From assembly GCF_039541855.1 (NCBI RefSeq), contig NZ_BAABHA010000013.1, forward strand, positions 1-64,000: a stretch of 64,000 nt of DNA, given 5' to 3'. The notes under the pieces are model-generated. The model saw only the letters and a program-made list of their open reading frames with translations. It made no database searches and had not been told where the DNA came from. A program made the position numbers and the translations under genes. Of the stretch, positions 23,002-32,047 are shown one piece after another. Numbering within the stretch: position 1 is the stretch's first letter; every line of letters starts with the position of its first letter. Origin of the DNA: Solirubrum koreensis. GTDB taxonomy: Bacteria > Bacteroidota > Bacteroidia > Cytophagales > Hymenobacteraceae.

Positions 23002-23988
23002 ATGAACAGCATCAAAACCGTCGCCCTGGGCAGCCAGGGCCTTCAAGTACCCGTCGAAGGCCTGGGCTGCATGGGCATGACCACCCTGGCCGGCATGACC
23101 GTCTACAGTCCCGCCGACGAAACCGAAAGCATCGCCACCATCCACCGGGCCCGCGAATTGGGCGTCAACTTCCTCGACACGGCCGACCTCTACGGGCCGC
23201 TGCTCAACGAGCGGCTGGTGGGCAAGGCCGTGGCCGGGCAGCGCGACCAGTATACCATCGCCACTAAGTTCGGGTACGAGATTGACGAGGCCGGACAGCT
23301 CAGCCCCAGCTTCGCCATTAACGGCCGGCCCGAATACATCCGCCGCGCCATTGACCGCTCCCTGAAAAACCTGAGCACCGACTACATCGACCTGTACTAC
23401 ATGCACCGGCCTGACCCCAACGTGCCCATTGAGGACTCGGTGGGCGCGATGAGCGAGCTGGTGCAGGCCGGCAAGGTGCGCTTCCTGGGCTTGAGCGAAG
23501 TACCGGTCGAAACCATCCGCCGGGCGCACGCGGTGCACCCGCTCACGGCCATCCAGACGGAGTACTCGCTCTTTGACCGGGGCGTGGAGGCCGATGGCGT
23601 ACTGCAGCTCACCCGCGAGTTGGGCATCGGCTTCGTGGGCTACTCGCCCCTGGGCCGGGGCTTTCTCACCGGCGACATCAAAAGCCTGGACGAGTTGGAC
23701 GCCGGCGACTTCCGCCGCCACATGCCGCGCTACCAGCCCGAAAACTTCGCGCACAACCTATTGCTGGTCGAGAAGCTGGAGCAGCTGGCCCGGGCCAAGG
23801 GCGTGACGCCCGCGCAGTTGGCGCTGGCCTGGGTGCTGGCCCAGGGCGTGGTGGCCATCCCGGGTACCAAGCGCGTGAAATACCTCGAAGCCAACGTGGC
23901 CGCCGCTGGCCTTGCCCTGAGCACCGAGGAGCTGGCTGCCCTAGACGCCAGCCTGCCCGTGGGCAGCGCAGCCGGGGCGGCATATTAA
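23002..23988 (+). CDS. Aldo/keto reductase
   Basis: A 328-residue NADPH-dependent aldo/keto reductase of the Tas/YajO-like group. It has the (beta/alpha)8 pattern and the catalytic tetrad: Asp59 and Tyr64 (FLDTADLYGP), Lys89 (TIATKFGYE) and a His near 134 (YYMHRPDP). The C-terminal cofactor part includes FVGYSPLGRGFLTG and VAIPGTKRVKYLEAN. It would reduce aldehydes or ketones; the physiological substrate is unknown. The start at 23002 gives the standard N-terminus; the open frame upstream is not homologous. A terminator follows, then an AraC-family gene. Direct repeats upstream suggest control by that regulator. Confidence 0.93.
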   Translation: MNSIKTVALGSQGLQVPVEGLGCMGMTTLAGMTVYSPADETESIATIHRARELGVNFLDTADLYGPLLNERLVGKAVAGQRDQYTIATKFGYEIDEAGQLSPSFAINGRPEYIRRAIDRSLKNLSTDYIDLYYMHRPDPNVPIEDSVGAMSELVQAGKVRFLGLSEVPVETIRRAHAVHPLTAIQTEYSLFDRGVEADGVLQLTRELGIGFVGYSPLGRGFLTGDIKSLDELDAGDFRRHMPRYQPENFAHNLLLVEKLEQLARAKGVTPAQLALAWVLAQGVVAIPGTKRVKYLEANVAAAGLALSTEELAALDASLPVGSAAGAAY

Positions 23989-24030
23989 GCAAATCCGCTG
24001 GGCCGGTTGTTTATCTCTGGCCGGCAGGCA

Positions 24031-24077
24031 GTCGCTGCCCCTCCTCACTATGCCGAAGGGGAGGGGCGGCGACTTTT
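24031..24077 (+). terminator. Rho-independent terminator after the aldo/keto reductase
   Basis: Arms GTCGCTGCCCCTCC and GGAGGGGCGGCGAC pair along 14 bases with one G-U, separated by about 15 bases and followed by TTTT. It lies between the reductase stop and the AraC-family start. Confidence 0.8.
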
Positions 24078-24107
24078 CCTTAAGAAAACGCTTACGGGCA
24101 CTTCGTC

Positions 24108-25028
24108 ATGAAAAACGCAAGCAAGGAGTTTCTGGTGCTCAGCACCGTGACCGACTACACCCGCTTCTGCGGCCTGCCGGCGCCGGCCCATCCCTTGCTC
24201 ACGCTCATCGATTTGGAGCAGACCCGCCGCAACGTGCTGCCGCCCGACCTGCCCCCGGTAGTGCAGCAGCTTTACACAGTGTGGGTGAAGAAAAACCTGA
24301 AGGGCAAAGTGCACTACGGACACCAGTCCTACGACTTCGGGGAGGGCGTGATGGGCTTTATGGCCCCCGGGCAGGTGTCGGCCTTCGATGCCACACTGGA
24401 CATCACCCAACTCAGCGGCTGGATGCTGGTGTTTCATCCCGACCTGCTGCGTCCGTACCCGCTGGCCGGGAAAATAGCCGGCTATGGCTTTTTTAGCTAT
24501 CAGGTACACGAGGCCCTGCACCTCTCAGCCCAGGAGGAGAGTCTGCTCGACGGCTTGCTTGCCGTCATCCGCGGCGAGTACGAGCGGCCCATCGACGCCT
24601 TCAGCCAGGACGTACTCGTGGCCCAGCTCGAAGTCTTGCTGAACTACGCCAACCGCTTCTGTCACCGCCAGTTCCTGACCCGGCGCACGGCCGAGCACGA
24701 CCTGCTGAGCCGCTTCGAAGCCCAAGTGACGGCCTACTTTGCCCAGGCGGGCGAAGTGCCTTTGCCCACGGTGCAGCACTTCGCCGATGCCCTGCACGTG
24801 TCGCCGGCTTACCTGGGCGACATGCTACGGGCCCTTACCGGCCAGAGTACCCAGCAGCACCTGCACCACGCCTTAATTGAAAAGGCCAAGCGCCTGCTGC
24901 TCACTACCTCGCTCTCCATCAACGAAACAGCCTTTCAACTCGGCTTCGAGTACCCGCAGTATTTCTCGCGGCTCTTCAAAAGCAAGACCGGCCTCACGCC
25001 GGCGGCGTTTCGCTTTTCTGCGCAGTAA
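24108..25028 (+). CDS. AraC-family transcriptional regulator
   Basis: 306 residues. The N-terminal ~190 form a sensing domain with a cupin-like strand pattern (HYGHQSYDFGEGVMGFMAPG, GWMLVFHPDLLRPYPL). The C-terminal ~100 form the double helix-turn-helix (PLPTVQHFADALHVSPAYLG, then INETAFQLGFEYPQYFSRLF and SKTGLTPAAFR). This is the family's usual length and order. It probably controls the upstream aldo/keto reductase, given adjacency and the 21-bp direct repeats in that promoter; this is inference. The ATG at 24108 follows directly after the reductase terminator, so it has its own start. Confidence 0.92.
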   Translation: MKNASKEFLVLSTVTDYTRFCGLPAPAHPLLTLIDLEQTRRNVLPPDLPPVVQQLYTVWVKKNLKGKVHYGHQSYDFGEGVMGFMAPGQVSAFDATLDITQLSGWMLVFHPDLLRPYPLAGKIAGYGFFSYQVHEALHLSAQEESLLDGLLAVIRGEYERPIDAFSQDVLVAQLEVLLNYANRFCHRQFLTRRTAEHDLLSRFEAQVTAYFAQAGEVPLPTVQHFADALHVSPAYLGDMLRALTGQSTQQHLHHALIEKAKRLLLTTSLSINETAFQLGFEYPQYFSRLFKSKTGLTPAAFRFSAQ

Positions 25029-25124
25029 GTGGGAGTTCAACCAAGTTTGCCAAACCATAGGTGGCCTGGCTGGGGCCCGGCTGGCATTGAGCTCGCATTT
25101 GTCGCGGACCGGGCCGCGAACTCT

Positions 25125-25553
25125 CTATGCGGGCTGGTGCTGGGCAACCTCTGCGAGCAGCTCCGCCTCCGGGCGGCCGCAAATCCGCTGGTAGTTTAAT
25201 TCGAACAGCCACGTGACGTGCGCCGCGTCGGCACTCGTGCGGACGCTGAATTCTGTCCAGCCCCGGTAGGCTGCCCCGCCAAAGCGCAGCGGCCGGGCCA
25301 GCCCGCTGGCCACCAGCGCCGCGCCCAGCGCCGGGCTGGTGGCCAGGTGGGCCTCGCCGTTGAGGTGCAGGTGGCCCAACTCCTCGTCGCCCACGTAAAA
25401 ATCGGCGCCGTCGACTTGTTCGCCCACCCGGTACAGGTCCCAGTGGGCCGCGGCCGTAATGCCGGGCCAGTGCTGGATGGCCCGGGAAATTGGTTCGAGG
25501 GCGGCTGAGAGAACCGGAACCGGGGCCAGCGGGCCTTTTTCAGAAAGGGTCAT
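25125..25553 (-). CDS. DUF5519 (luciferase-family-like) protein
   Basis: 142 residues. It shows the DUF5519 pattern: GELHLNG-like strand (LGHLHLNGEAHLATSPALGA), ALVASGLARPLRF, then a conserved GWTEFSVR strand and a C-terminal helix ending YQRICGRPEAELLAE. These proteins are often annotated as luciferase family without evidence of light production; their role is unknown. It is convergent with the AraC gene and lies downstream of an NmrA-type reductase on the same strand. Confidence 0.75.
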   Translation of the reverse strand: MTLSEKGPLAPVPVLSAALEPISRAIQHWPGITAAAHWDLYRVGEQVDGADFYVGDEELGHLHLNGEAHLATSPALGAALVASGLARPLRFGGAAYRGWTEFSVRTSADAAHVTWLFELNYQRICGRPEAELLAEVAQHQPA

Positions 25554-25636
25554 CGGATAAAAGCAAGCGGTTTGATGATAGCAACTGCCAGCGGAGGAAT
25601 TGGTTGCTTAGTCGCCGGCGGCCACCCTGCCCGGGG

Positions 25637-26524
25637 TTACGCCTTTTCGTAAAAGGCTGCGAATTCCCGGGCAAAATCCGCCACTTTGGTTGGGCCAAGC
25701 ACGGCGGGCTGGTGCTGGTCGTAGTCCTCCCGTAGAGCTCCGCTGTGGGTGCTGGCGCCCATTTCCACGAAGTTGGTTACCAAGTGGACCGGCAGGCCGC
25801 GCTGCTCCATTGCGCGCCGGGTTTGCTCATCGCTGAAGGTAAGCCACTGCAGCCCCGGCCGGCCAATGGCCTCGCCCAGGACGCGGGCGACTTCACTTGC
25901 CGGTTGCTCGTCGCTGGCCACGTAGCGCACGGGCGAGGCACGGGCGGTTGTCGTCAGCTCTTCGGCGGCCGCGGCGGCAATGTCGCGCGGGTGCACCAGC
26001 ACCAGCGGGTCGTCGCCGCCGTAGTTGGCGCCCATCCGGCCCTGCCCCTTTATCATGCCGGCAAAGCTGAACAGGTTGGTGTAGAAGTACCCCGGCCGCA
26101 GGTGCGTAAGGGCCACACCGAAAAGCTCATTCAGCAGTCTTTCGGCGTGGTGCGAGCCCAGGATAAAGCCCGTGCCGTGGTCCAGGTGGGCGCCGTAGCT
26201 GCTAAGGTGCACCACCCGCGGCACGCCCGCCCGGGCAATGGCCTGGGCATAGCCGCCAGCTAGGCGGCGGTAATAGTCGACCTGGTCAAGCTCGGCGAAG
26301 TTGGGGGGCACCATCGCGAACACGGCGTCGGCGCCGGTGAAAGTGGTGGTTAGAAAGTCCGCGTCCTCCAGCGTGCCAATGGCGGCCTTGGCGCCCAGGG
26401 CTTCAATGGCACGCTGCTTTTCCGGCTTGCTGCTAATGACACTCACCGCGTGCCCTTGCTGCACCAGTATTTCGGCCAAGGGCTGGCCGATGTTTCCCAA
26501 TGAGCCGGTGATGACAATTTTCAT
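25637..26524 (-). CDS. NmrA-like NAD(P)-binding reductase
   Basis: A 295-residue atypical short-chain dehydrogenase of the NmrA/HSCARG type. A Rossmann fold opens with KIVITGSLGNIGQPLAEIL (GxxGxxG) and SVISSKPEKQ at the second strand, where the basic residue favours NADP(H). Next comes GADAVFAMVPPNF, and VVHLSSYGAH lies where the catalytic region would be; no YxxxK pair is seen. It may act as a redox sensor or a quinone or enone reductase. The ATG at 26524 gives the standard start. The similar gene at 26567-27427 is 42 bases upstream, so the two are probably co-transcribed. Confidence 0.88.
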   Translation of the reverse strand: MKIVITGSLGNIGQPLAEILVQQGHAVSVISSKPEKQRAIEALGAKAAIGTLEDADFLTTTFTGADAVFAMVPPNFAELDQVDYYRRLAGGYAQAIARAGVPRVVHLSSYGAHLDHGTGFILGSHHAERLLNELFGVALTHLRPGYFYTNLFSFAGMIKGQGRMGANYGGDDPLVLVHPRDIAAAAAEELTTTARASPVRYVASDEQPASEVARVLGEAIGRPGLQWLTFSDEQTRRAMEQRGLPVHLVTNFVEMGASTHSGALREDYDQHQPAVLGPTKVADFAREFAAFYEKA

Positions 26525-26566
26525 GAGTAGGGTATTCAAAGGTAAGCAGGTGAAGAAGAGCGGCGA

Positions 26567-27427
26567 CTACAGCTTATACAGCTCTTTGAGTCCCGCCCGG
26601 AGCCCGGTTGGCTTACGCCCCAACAGGTACTCCAGGTCGGGGCTGACTTGGTCTTCCTGCCCGTTTTTGATGTCGGTCAGAAAGCCAATAATCCGCTCAA
26701 CCACCGTTTCGGGCAAGCCCCGCCCTTGCAGCTGCTGCGCAAAGGCGGGCACCTCTGCCGCGGTGTAGGCCACCGGCTTTCCCGACAGGTCCGACAGCGC
26801 TGCTGCCACGTCGGCGAAACCGTACGACTCGCTGCCGGTGAGCGTGTACAGCGGCCGGGCGGGCTGCGCGGCGGCTAGTACCGTGGCCAGGGCCTCGCCC
26901 ATCTCGCGGCGCAGGGCGAAGGGAACCCGGCCCTGGCCGGCCGGCAGGTAGATGCCCTTGTCCCACACCTGAGGTCCGACGAACTGCGGCACCGCGTCCA
27001 GATAGAGAACGTTGCGAAACAGGCTGTACGCCAGCCCGCTGGATTTGAGGTAGTCTTCGGTCTGAAAATGACCTTCCATGAGCTGGTTGGCCATCGTAGC
27101 CCGGTCTTTCAGCGTGCGGCTGGTGTAGCCCACCCAGCGCACCCCGGCCTTTTGGGCGGCGTCAATCACGTTTTGGTGCTGCTGCACGCGGCGTTCTTCG
27201 TCGGTACCGGCAATGAGCAGCACCTTTTCTACGCCCTGCATGGCCCGGTCCAGCCAAGCGGGGTCGTCGTAGCTGCCCACCCGCAACTCGACGCCTTTGG
27301 CTTTTAAATCCACGGCTTTGTGCTCGTCGCGGACCAGCGCCGCCACCTGGGCGGCCGGGCGCTTTTGCAGTAGAAAATCAAGGGTGGCCGAGCCGAGGTG
27401 GCCCGTGGCGCCGGTTATTAGTATCAT
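26567..27427 (-). CDS. NmrA-like quinone reductase (QorB-type)
   Basis: 286 residues, the same length as Escherichia coli QorB, which reduces quinones with NADPH. The Rossmann motif is ILITGATGHLGSATLDFLLQ. VAALVRDEHKAVDL carries the NADP-type Arg, and later come VRWVGYTSRTL, YSLFRNVLYLDAVPQF and LTGSESYGFADVAAALSD. It would protect against quinone stress or serve as a redox sensor. Transcribed with the following NmrA-like gene. A broken AraC-family gene lies just upstream on the same strand and may once have been its regulator. Confidence 0.85.
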   Translation of the reverse strand: MILITGATGHLGSATLDFLLQKRPAAQVAALVRDEHKAVDLKAKGVELRVGSYDDPAWLDRAMQGVEKVLLIAGTDEERRVQQHQNVIDAAQKAGVRWVGYTSRTLKDRATMANQLMEGHFQTEDYLKSSGLAYSLFRNVLYLDAVPQFVGPQVWDKGIYLPAGQGRVPFALRREMGEALATVLAAAQPARPLYTLTGSESYGFADVAAALSDLSGKPVAYTAAEVPAFAQQLQGRGLPETVVERIIGFLTDIKNGQEDQVSPDLEYLLGRKPTGLRAGLKELYKL

Positions 27428-27540
27428 CGCGGCAAGGGTGCAGGCGTGGGAGAAAACAACGGCTGCAAAATTCCGCATTCGGGTACCTCCCTGCCATGGC
27501 CCAATGGCGGCAGCATATGGCCAGAAGGCCGCAAATGCGC

Positions 27541-28415
27541 TTACCCAACCTGCCGATAAGCCGTAGGCGACAACCCGGTGCTTTTCTTGAAAAACCGGCT
27601 AAAAGCGAATTGGTCGGCAAACTGCAGACTGGCCGCCACCTGCTGAATGGACAGGGCCGGCGTCTGCAGCAAGGCCTTGGCTTCCAGCACCACGGCGTCG
27701 GCAATCCAGTCGCTGGCGGTGCGCCCGGTGGCCTGCTTGACCAGGGCAGTGAGGTGCTTGGGCGTCACGCACAGTATGGCCGCGTACTGGCTTACGCTAC
27801 GCGCCGAGCGGTAATGCGCCTGCACCAGTTGCCGAAACTGGGTGGCCAGCACCTGGCCCCGCGTGGCACCGGTGGGGCGCGGCGCGGCCGCCGGGCAGTA
27901 TAGGTCGCCAATCTCGTAGAGCAGGCTGTTGAGAATGCTTTTCAGGATGTTGTCCCGCTCGGGGTGAGGGGTGTGGTATTTCTGCTGCAGAAAGCGAAAG
28001 GACGCGGCAATGCCCGCCGCCTCTTCCGGCAACAGCGGCAGCACGTGAGCAACCGGCGAAACAAAAAGCGAAGCTTGCCCGTGGCCGCGTTGTTGGTGGT
28101 GATGAACTCCCTGGTAAAAAAGACAGACAGCGTTTCGTAGTCGTCGGAGAGGTAGCCCCACTCCTTGATAACGTCGGGCGTGGCCAGCACCAAACACCCA
28201 GGTATCACGGTGTAGGATGCCAGATTCACTTTTAGCTCGGCCCGGCCCCGCAGGCACAAACTGATTTTGTAGTAGTCGCCACGGTAAGGGCGGTCCAGGG
28301 GAATTTTGGGCTTTTCCTTGGCCGCATAATCGGGAAAGTACACCTCAGCAGGCGCGTGGTTATAGCTGGAAAAAGCCTGCAGCTGATAGATGGGAATAGA
28401 GTGGCTCATGGTCAT
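27541..28415 (-). pseudogene. AraC-family regulator, frameshifted
   Basis: Two overlapping frames together encode a normal ~290-residue AraC-type protein. The 5' frame (28415 to about 28070) carries the sensing domain (YQLQAFSSYNHAPAEVYFPD, YYKISLCLRGRAELKV, VIPGCLVLATPDVIKEWGYL). The 3' frame (about 28072 to 27541) carries SLFVSPVAHVLPLLPEEA and the double HTH (VSQYAAILCVTPKHLTALVK, SIQQVAASLQFADQFAFSRF). The change falls at codons GGC-AAG-CTT near 28072-28076, where one missing base would restore GKASLFVSP. It is either a recent inactivation or a sequencing error. Confidence 0.85.
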
Positions 28416-28712
28416 ATTACGGCTGCACGGCTTGACGGAGCGAGCAGAAACTCCTTACCTACTTAGCTCAACGCGTTCTACTTGGGCTCCCGCGGTTTCA
28501 CCCGCGCTAAGATGCCCGGACTATGCCCCCAGCCCCCTTTATGGCGTTAAGCAAGCCGGAGTTAGTTGGACTGTAACCAATCCGGGTGTTTCGGGTTGCT
28601 TATTCCGATGAAATTATCCGGTTCTGCTTGGATTCGGCAGGCTCGCCTATGCTGCTTACCCGGGCGGTTGGGCGGCAGGTCCAATTCCCTTTCTCTTTAA
28701 AGCCAGCAGCTG

Positions 28713-29444
28713 ATGACGCGGTTTAAAAACAAGGTTTGTGTGGTCACGGGCGGAAACTCGGGTATTGGCCGGGCCACCGCCCGGCAACTGGCTGCCGAAG
28801 GGGGCAAGGTGGCTATCCTGAGCCGCACCGAAAGCGAAGGCAGCGCCGTGGTGGCGGAAATTGCGAAAGCCGGCGGCACGGCCATTTTCCTGCAAACCGA
28901 TGTCGGCAGTCTGGAGCAGGTTCAGGTGGCCGTGGCAAGCATTGTAAAAAAGTGGAAGCGCATGGACGTGCTGGTTAACGGCGCCGCGATGATGACGTAC
29001 CAGCCCATTGCGGAATTGGCAATGGAAGAATGGGACCAATTGATGGCCATCAACCTGCGGGCGGTGTTTCTGCTCTGCAAGCTGTGCACTCCCCACATGA
29101 AGAAGGGCGCTATTGTCAACGTCAGCTCGGTTCACGCCCACGAGACCTCGGCCAACGTCATGCCCTACGCGGCCAGCAAAGGGGCCATGGAGGCATTTAC
29201 CCGGGGCCTGAGCCAGGAGTACGACAGCAGTTGGTTGCGCATTAACAACGTGGCGCCCGACGCCGTGGACACACCCATGCTCTGGGAAAACCCCAACGTG
29301 AAAAGCGGGAAAGAAAAGATTACCGGCGCCGTTGGCCGGCCCGAAGACATTGCCGAAGTCATCTGCTTTCTGGCCTCTCCCCAGGCCGCCTTCGTGAACG
29401 GTACCACGGTGGTGGCAGATGGCGGCCGGCTCAACATCCTTTAG
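28713..29444 (+). CDS. Short-chain dehydrogenase/reductase (SDR)
   Basis: A 243-residue classical SDR. The cofactor motif is VVTGGNSGIGRATARQLA, followed by VAILSRTESEG (NADP-type Arg), VDVLVNGAAMM-like NAG motif, catalytic Ser in IVNVSSVHAHE, and YAASKGAMEAF (Tyr-x-x-x-Lys). The C-terminal ASPQAAFVNGTTVVADGGRL is typical. It catalyses NAD(P)-dependent oxidation or reduction of an unknown alcohol or ketone. Divergent from the broken AraC gene across a 297-base gap with no recognised gene; an imperfect inverted repeat (CCGGA..TTGG / CCAA.TCCGG) lies near 28557. Confidence 0.92.
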   Translation: MTRFKNKVCVVTGGNSGIGRATARQLAAEGGKVAILSRTESEGSAVVAEIAKAGGTAIFLQTDVGSLEQVQVAVASIVKKWKRMDVLVNGAAMMTYQPIAELAMEEWDQLMAINLRAVFLLCKLCTPHMKKGAIVNVSSVHAHETSANVMPYAASKGAMEAFTRGLSQEYDSSWLRINNVAPDAVDTPMLWENPNVKSGKEKITGAVGRPEDIAEVICFLASPQAAFVNGTTVVADGGRLNIL

Positions 29445-29503
29445 CTGGTCAGCCTCATGGCCACGGCCACTTATTTCGGGTACCCATTCGCTTTTAATTT
29501 CTC

Positions 29504-29695
29504 ATGCCTGAATCGCTCGCCTTTGTTGGGCTGCACTACTGGGCTGGCTCGGGCCGGGCCAACGAGGCCATGACCAAGCTACTGGCACCCGACCATGACT
29601 TGCTGGCTACCGACCTGGCGGGTTTTGGGGACGCCCCACCACGGGACGACTGTTCCGTAACAGCTTATGCTGACCAGGTGTGCCGGTTTTATTAA
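29504..29695 (+). pseudogene. Alpha/beta-hydrolase N-terminal fragment
   Basis: 63 codons that begin like an esterase (FVGLHYWAGSGRANEAMTKL, DHDLLATDLAGFG, YADQV) with the HYWAGSG segment in the place of the oxyanion-hole HG motif. The frame then stops at a junction with GMC oxidoreductase sequence. The catalytic Ser, Asp and His are absent. It is a scar of a deletion that joined two unrelated genes. Confidence 0.7.
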
Positions 29696-30035
29696 CGCCC
29701 GCGGCCTGCCCAAGCCGTGCATCACCTTCACCAACCAGGAAAACGAGGTGCGTATGACCCGCCACGCCGAGCAGCTGATGCGCCGCATCTGGGCAGCCGC
29801 CGGGGCCAGCGACATCTGGGCCTTCCCGCGCAACGCCCACATCATCGGCACGGCCCGCATGGGGCTGTCGGGGGATGCTGCCGTGGTGAATGCCGACGGC
29901 CAGGCCTTCGACGTGCCCAACCTGTACATCTGCGACAAATCCTTCTTTCTCAGCGCCCTGAGTGTCAACCCGGCCCTTACCATCATGGCCCTGAGCTTGC
30001 GCACGGCCGACAAGTTTCTGGCCCGTCGGGATTAA
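29690..30035 (+). pseudogene. GMC oxidoreductase C-terminal fragment
   Basis: About 110 codons of the C-terminal domain of a glucose-methanol-choline flavoprotein (LPKPCITFTNQENEVRMTRH, HIIGTARMGLSGDAAVVNAD, DVPNLYICDKSFF, NPALTIMALSLRTAD). The active-site His and the NPALT motif are in this piece, but the FAD-binding N-terminal ~400 residues are missing. The fragment joins the truncated hydrolase near 29685. Confidence 0.88.
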
Positions 30036-30137
30036 CATGTCAGGCGAAAAGGCAGCCAGCCCCCGTTTACTTTAACATTCCGGCGCCAGAGGAGTTAGTG
30101 CCTTGCTTTCCTTGTCTTACTTTTAAGGTAAAACTGC

Positions 30138-31424
30138 TTGGCTGCCAGCTTTCCGGATTCTGCCCAAATTCCCTTCGTTACCTGCCCGGTTAGTGGTTCT
30201 TATCCCTCGGCGTCGACCAGCAACCGGGTCCCGCCGGTTGAGCCGGCCGGCGCTTCTCCCAGTGTCGCGGTGCCGGTGCGGGTGAGTCTATTTGGGTCAC
30301 TGCCCGCCACGCAATTGGTGGCCTCGGTTATTGTTCCGGCCAAAAACGAGGTAGCAACCCTGGGCCCGACGCTGGCAGCGTTGGCGGCCCAAGTGGATTT
30401 CGCCGGCCGGCCCTGGGACCCGCGCCGCTTCGAAGTGCTGGTCCTGGCCAACAACTGCAACGACCAAACCGCGGCCGTGGCCCGGGCATTTGGCCAAGCC
30501 CACCCCGCCTTCGCGCTGCACGTGCACGAGTTGACCTTACCTCCCGGCGAGGCGCACATCGGGCAGGCCCGGCGCCTGCTCATGGACGAGGCCTGCCACC
30601 GGCTGGAGCAGGCGGGCAACTCCCACGCTTTTCTGGCCAGCACCGACGCCGATACCCGCGTGGCGCCCACGTGGCTGGCCGCCATTCAAGCCGAGCTGCG
30701 CGCTGGAAACGACGCCGTAGGAGGGCGCATTCTGACGGGCACACCGGACGGCAGCAAGTGCGCCGTGCGCTACCAACACCTGCGCGACACCACGTACCGG
30801 ATGCTGCGGGCCCGCCTGGAAAGCCTGGTCGACCCCGACCCGGCCGACCCGTGGCCCCGGCACCACCAGCATTTTGGGGCCAGCCTGGCCCTTACCCCGC
30901 AGGCTTACCGGCGCGTGGGCGGCCTGCCCGTGGTGCCTTACCTGGAAGACGAAGCACTGTACCAATGCCTGCGCCGCCACGACTTGCGCGTGCGCCACAG
31001 CCCGCAGGTGCAGGCAGTGACTTCCGACCGGCGCACGGGGCGCGTAGCCGTGGGATTGTCGTGGCAGCTGCGCCAGTGGGACAGCATGCACCAGCAGCAG
31101 CAAGAGTTTCTGGTGGAGTGCCCACAGGGGCTGCGGCTGGAATGGCAAGCCCGCAACCAGTTGCGCCGGCACTGGCAGCTTCCGCACCAGCCTTCTTTAC
31201 CGAATCAAACGCTCTGCGAGCTGGCCAGCACGCTAGGAGTTTCCCGGACCGGCCTGGCCCAGCAGCTGCGCGCCGCCGATACGTTCGGGAGCCTATGGCA
31301 CTGGGTAGAGCGCAGCCGGCAGGCAGCCGGGCACCAGCTGCCGCATCAGTCGCCCGTCCCGCTGGGTCAGGCGCTGGCCGAACTGCGGCAGCTAATCCGG
31401 CAGCACGAGCAGGCTGGCAATTAG
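30138..31424 (+). CDS. Family 2 glycosyltransferase
   Basis: Up to 428 residues of a GT-A fold glycosyltransferase. VIVPAKNEVATLGPTLAALA binds the nucleotide part; the metal-binding motif is STDADTRVAPTW; VPYLEDEALYQCLRRHDLRV is the acceptor-side ED motif. No membrane span is seen. The start is unclear: TTG at 30138 opens the frame, but a GTG near 30270 would remove a low-complexity N-terminus. It is convergent with a NodS-like methyltransferase and the two stop codons overlap. Together with the next three genes it forms a set I recall as recurring in other bacteria, probably a small biosynthetic pathway. The sugar and acceptor are unknown. Confidence 0.88.
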   Translation: MAASFPDSAQIPFVTCPVSGSYPSASTSNRVPPVEPAGASPSVAVPVRVSLFGSLPATQLVASVIVPAKNEVATLGPTLAALAAQVDFAGRPWDPRRFEVLVLANNCNDQTAAVARAFGQAHPAFALHVHELTLPPGEAHIGQARRLLMDEACHRLEQAGNSHAFLASTDADTRVAPTWLAAIQAELRAGNDAVGGRILTGTPDGSKCAVRYQHLRDTTYRMLRARLESLVDPDPADPWPRHHQHFGASLALTPQAYRRVGGLPVVPYLEDEALYQCLRRHDLRVRHSPQVQAVTSDRRTGRVAVGLSWQLRQWDSMHQQQQEFLVECPQGLRLEWQARNQLRRHWQLPHQPSLPNQTLCELASTLGVSRTGLAQQLRAADTFGSLWHWVERSRQAAGHQLPHQSPVPLGQALAELRQLIRQHEQAGN

Positions 31425-32020
31425 CGCTTTTCCAGCAGGTCCAACCGATACGTGGTGTGCCGCTCCCCGTGCAGGTGCTGCCAAGGACCTTGCGGCGTGG
31501 CCAGGTGCAGAAAAAAGGCGTGCACTTCGTCGCCGGTGAGGGGATAATCCGGCACGAGGGGCGTCCAATGCACCAGCAGCAGCTGCCCGCCGGCTACCAT
31601 ACGGGCGAGCAGCCCGTCCGCCACCCGCGTTAAGTCGGCCAAATCCCAGTAGTAGCCCACTTCGGAAAGCACGACCAAGTCCAGATTGTGCTGGCGGGGA
31701 AACGCCGCGGGCAGAAACATCTGCTCGAATACCACCTGGGGCAGTTGCGCGCAACGCGCCTGCGCGCGCTGGAGCGGCTCCAGGGCGACGTCAACCGCCA
31801 GCAGGCGCTTGCAGCGCAGGGCCAGCTGCTCCGTCAGCACGCCCAGGGAGCAGCCCACTTCGAAAGCATGACCGTAGAGCGCCCGGGGCAGGGCCGCCAG
31901 GGTGTTGGCGTACTTGGCGTGCTCGTAGGGGCTGGTCTCGAAGTGCCACGGGTCCGCGTTGGCTTGGTAAACCTGCTCGAAGTAGGCGGGGGGCAAGGTA
32001 TGAGGCTGCTGCTGGTTCAT
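31421..32020 (-). CDS. SAM-dependent methyltransferase (NodS-like)
   Basis: A 199-residue class I methyltransferase. FEVGCSLGVLTEQLALRC is motif I, and LLAVDVALEPLQRAQARC holds the acidic residue that binds the SAM ribose. LDLVVLSEVGYYWDLADL resembles NodS, which N-methylates the deacylated sugar amine of Nod factors. The C-terminal LLVHWTPLVPDYPLTGDEVH is also NodS-like. A NodS-type enzyme beside a PIG-L deacetylase suggests deacetylation of an amino sugar followed by N-methylation; that is inference. It is 27 bases downstream of the PIG-L gene. Confidence 0.85.
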   Translation of the reverse strand: MNQQQPHTLPPAYFEQVYQANADPWHFETSPYEHAKYANTLAALPRALYGHAFEVGCSLGVLTEQLALRCKRLLAVDVALEPLQRAQARCAQLPQVVFEQMFLPAAFPRQHNLDLVVLSEVGYYWDLADLTRVADGLLARMVAGGQLLLVHWTPLVPDYPLTGDEVHAFFLHLATPQGPWQHLHGERHTTYRLDLLEKR

Positions 32021-32047
32021 AGCGAGATGGTGCTTGTCTTTGTTGGC

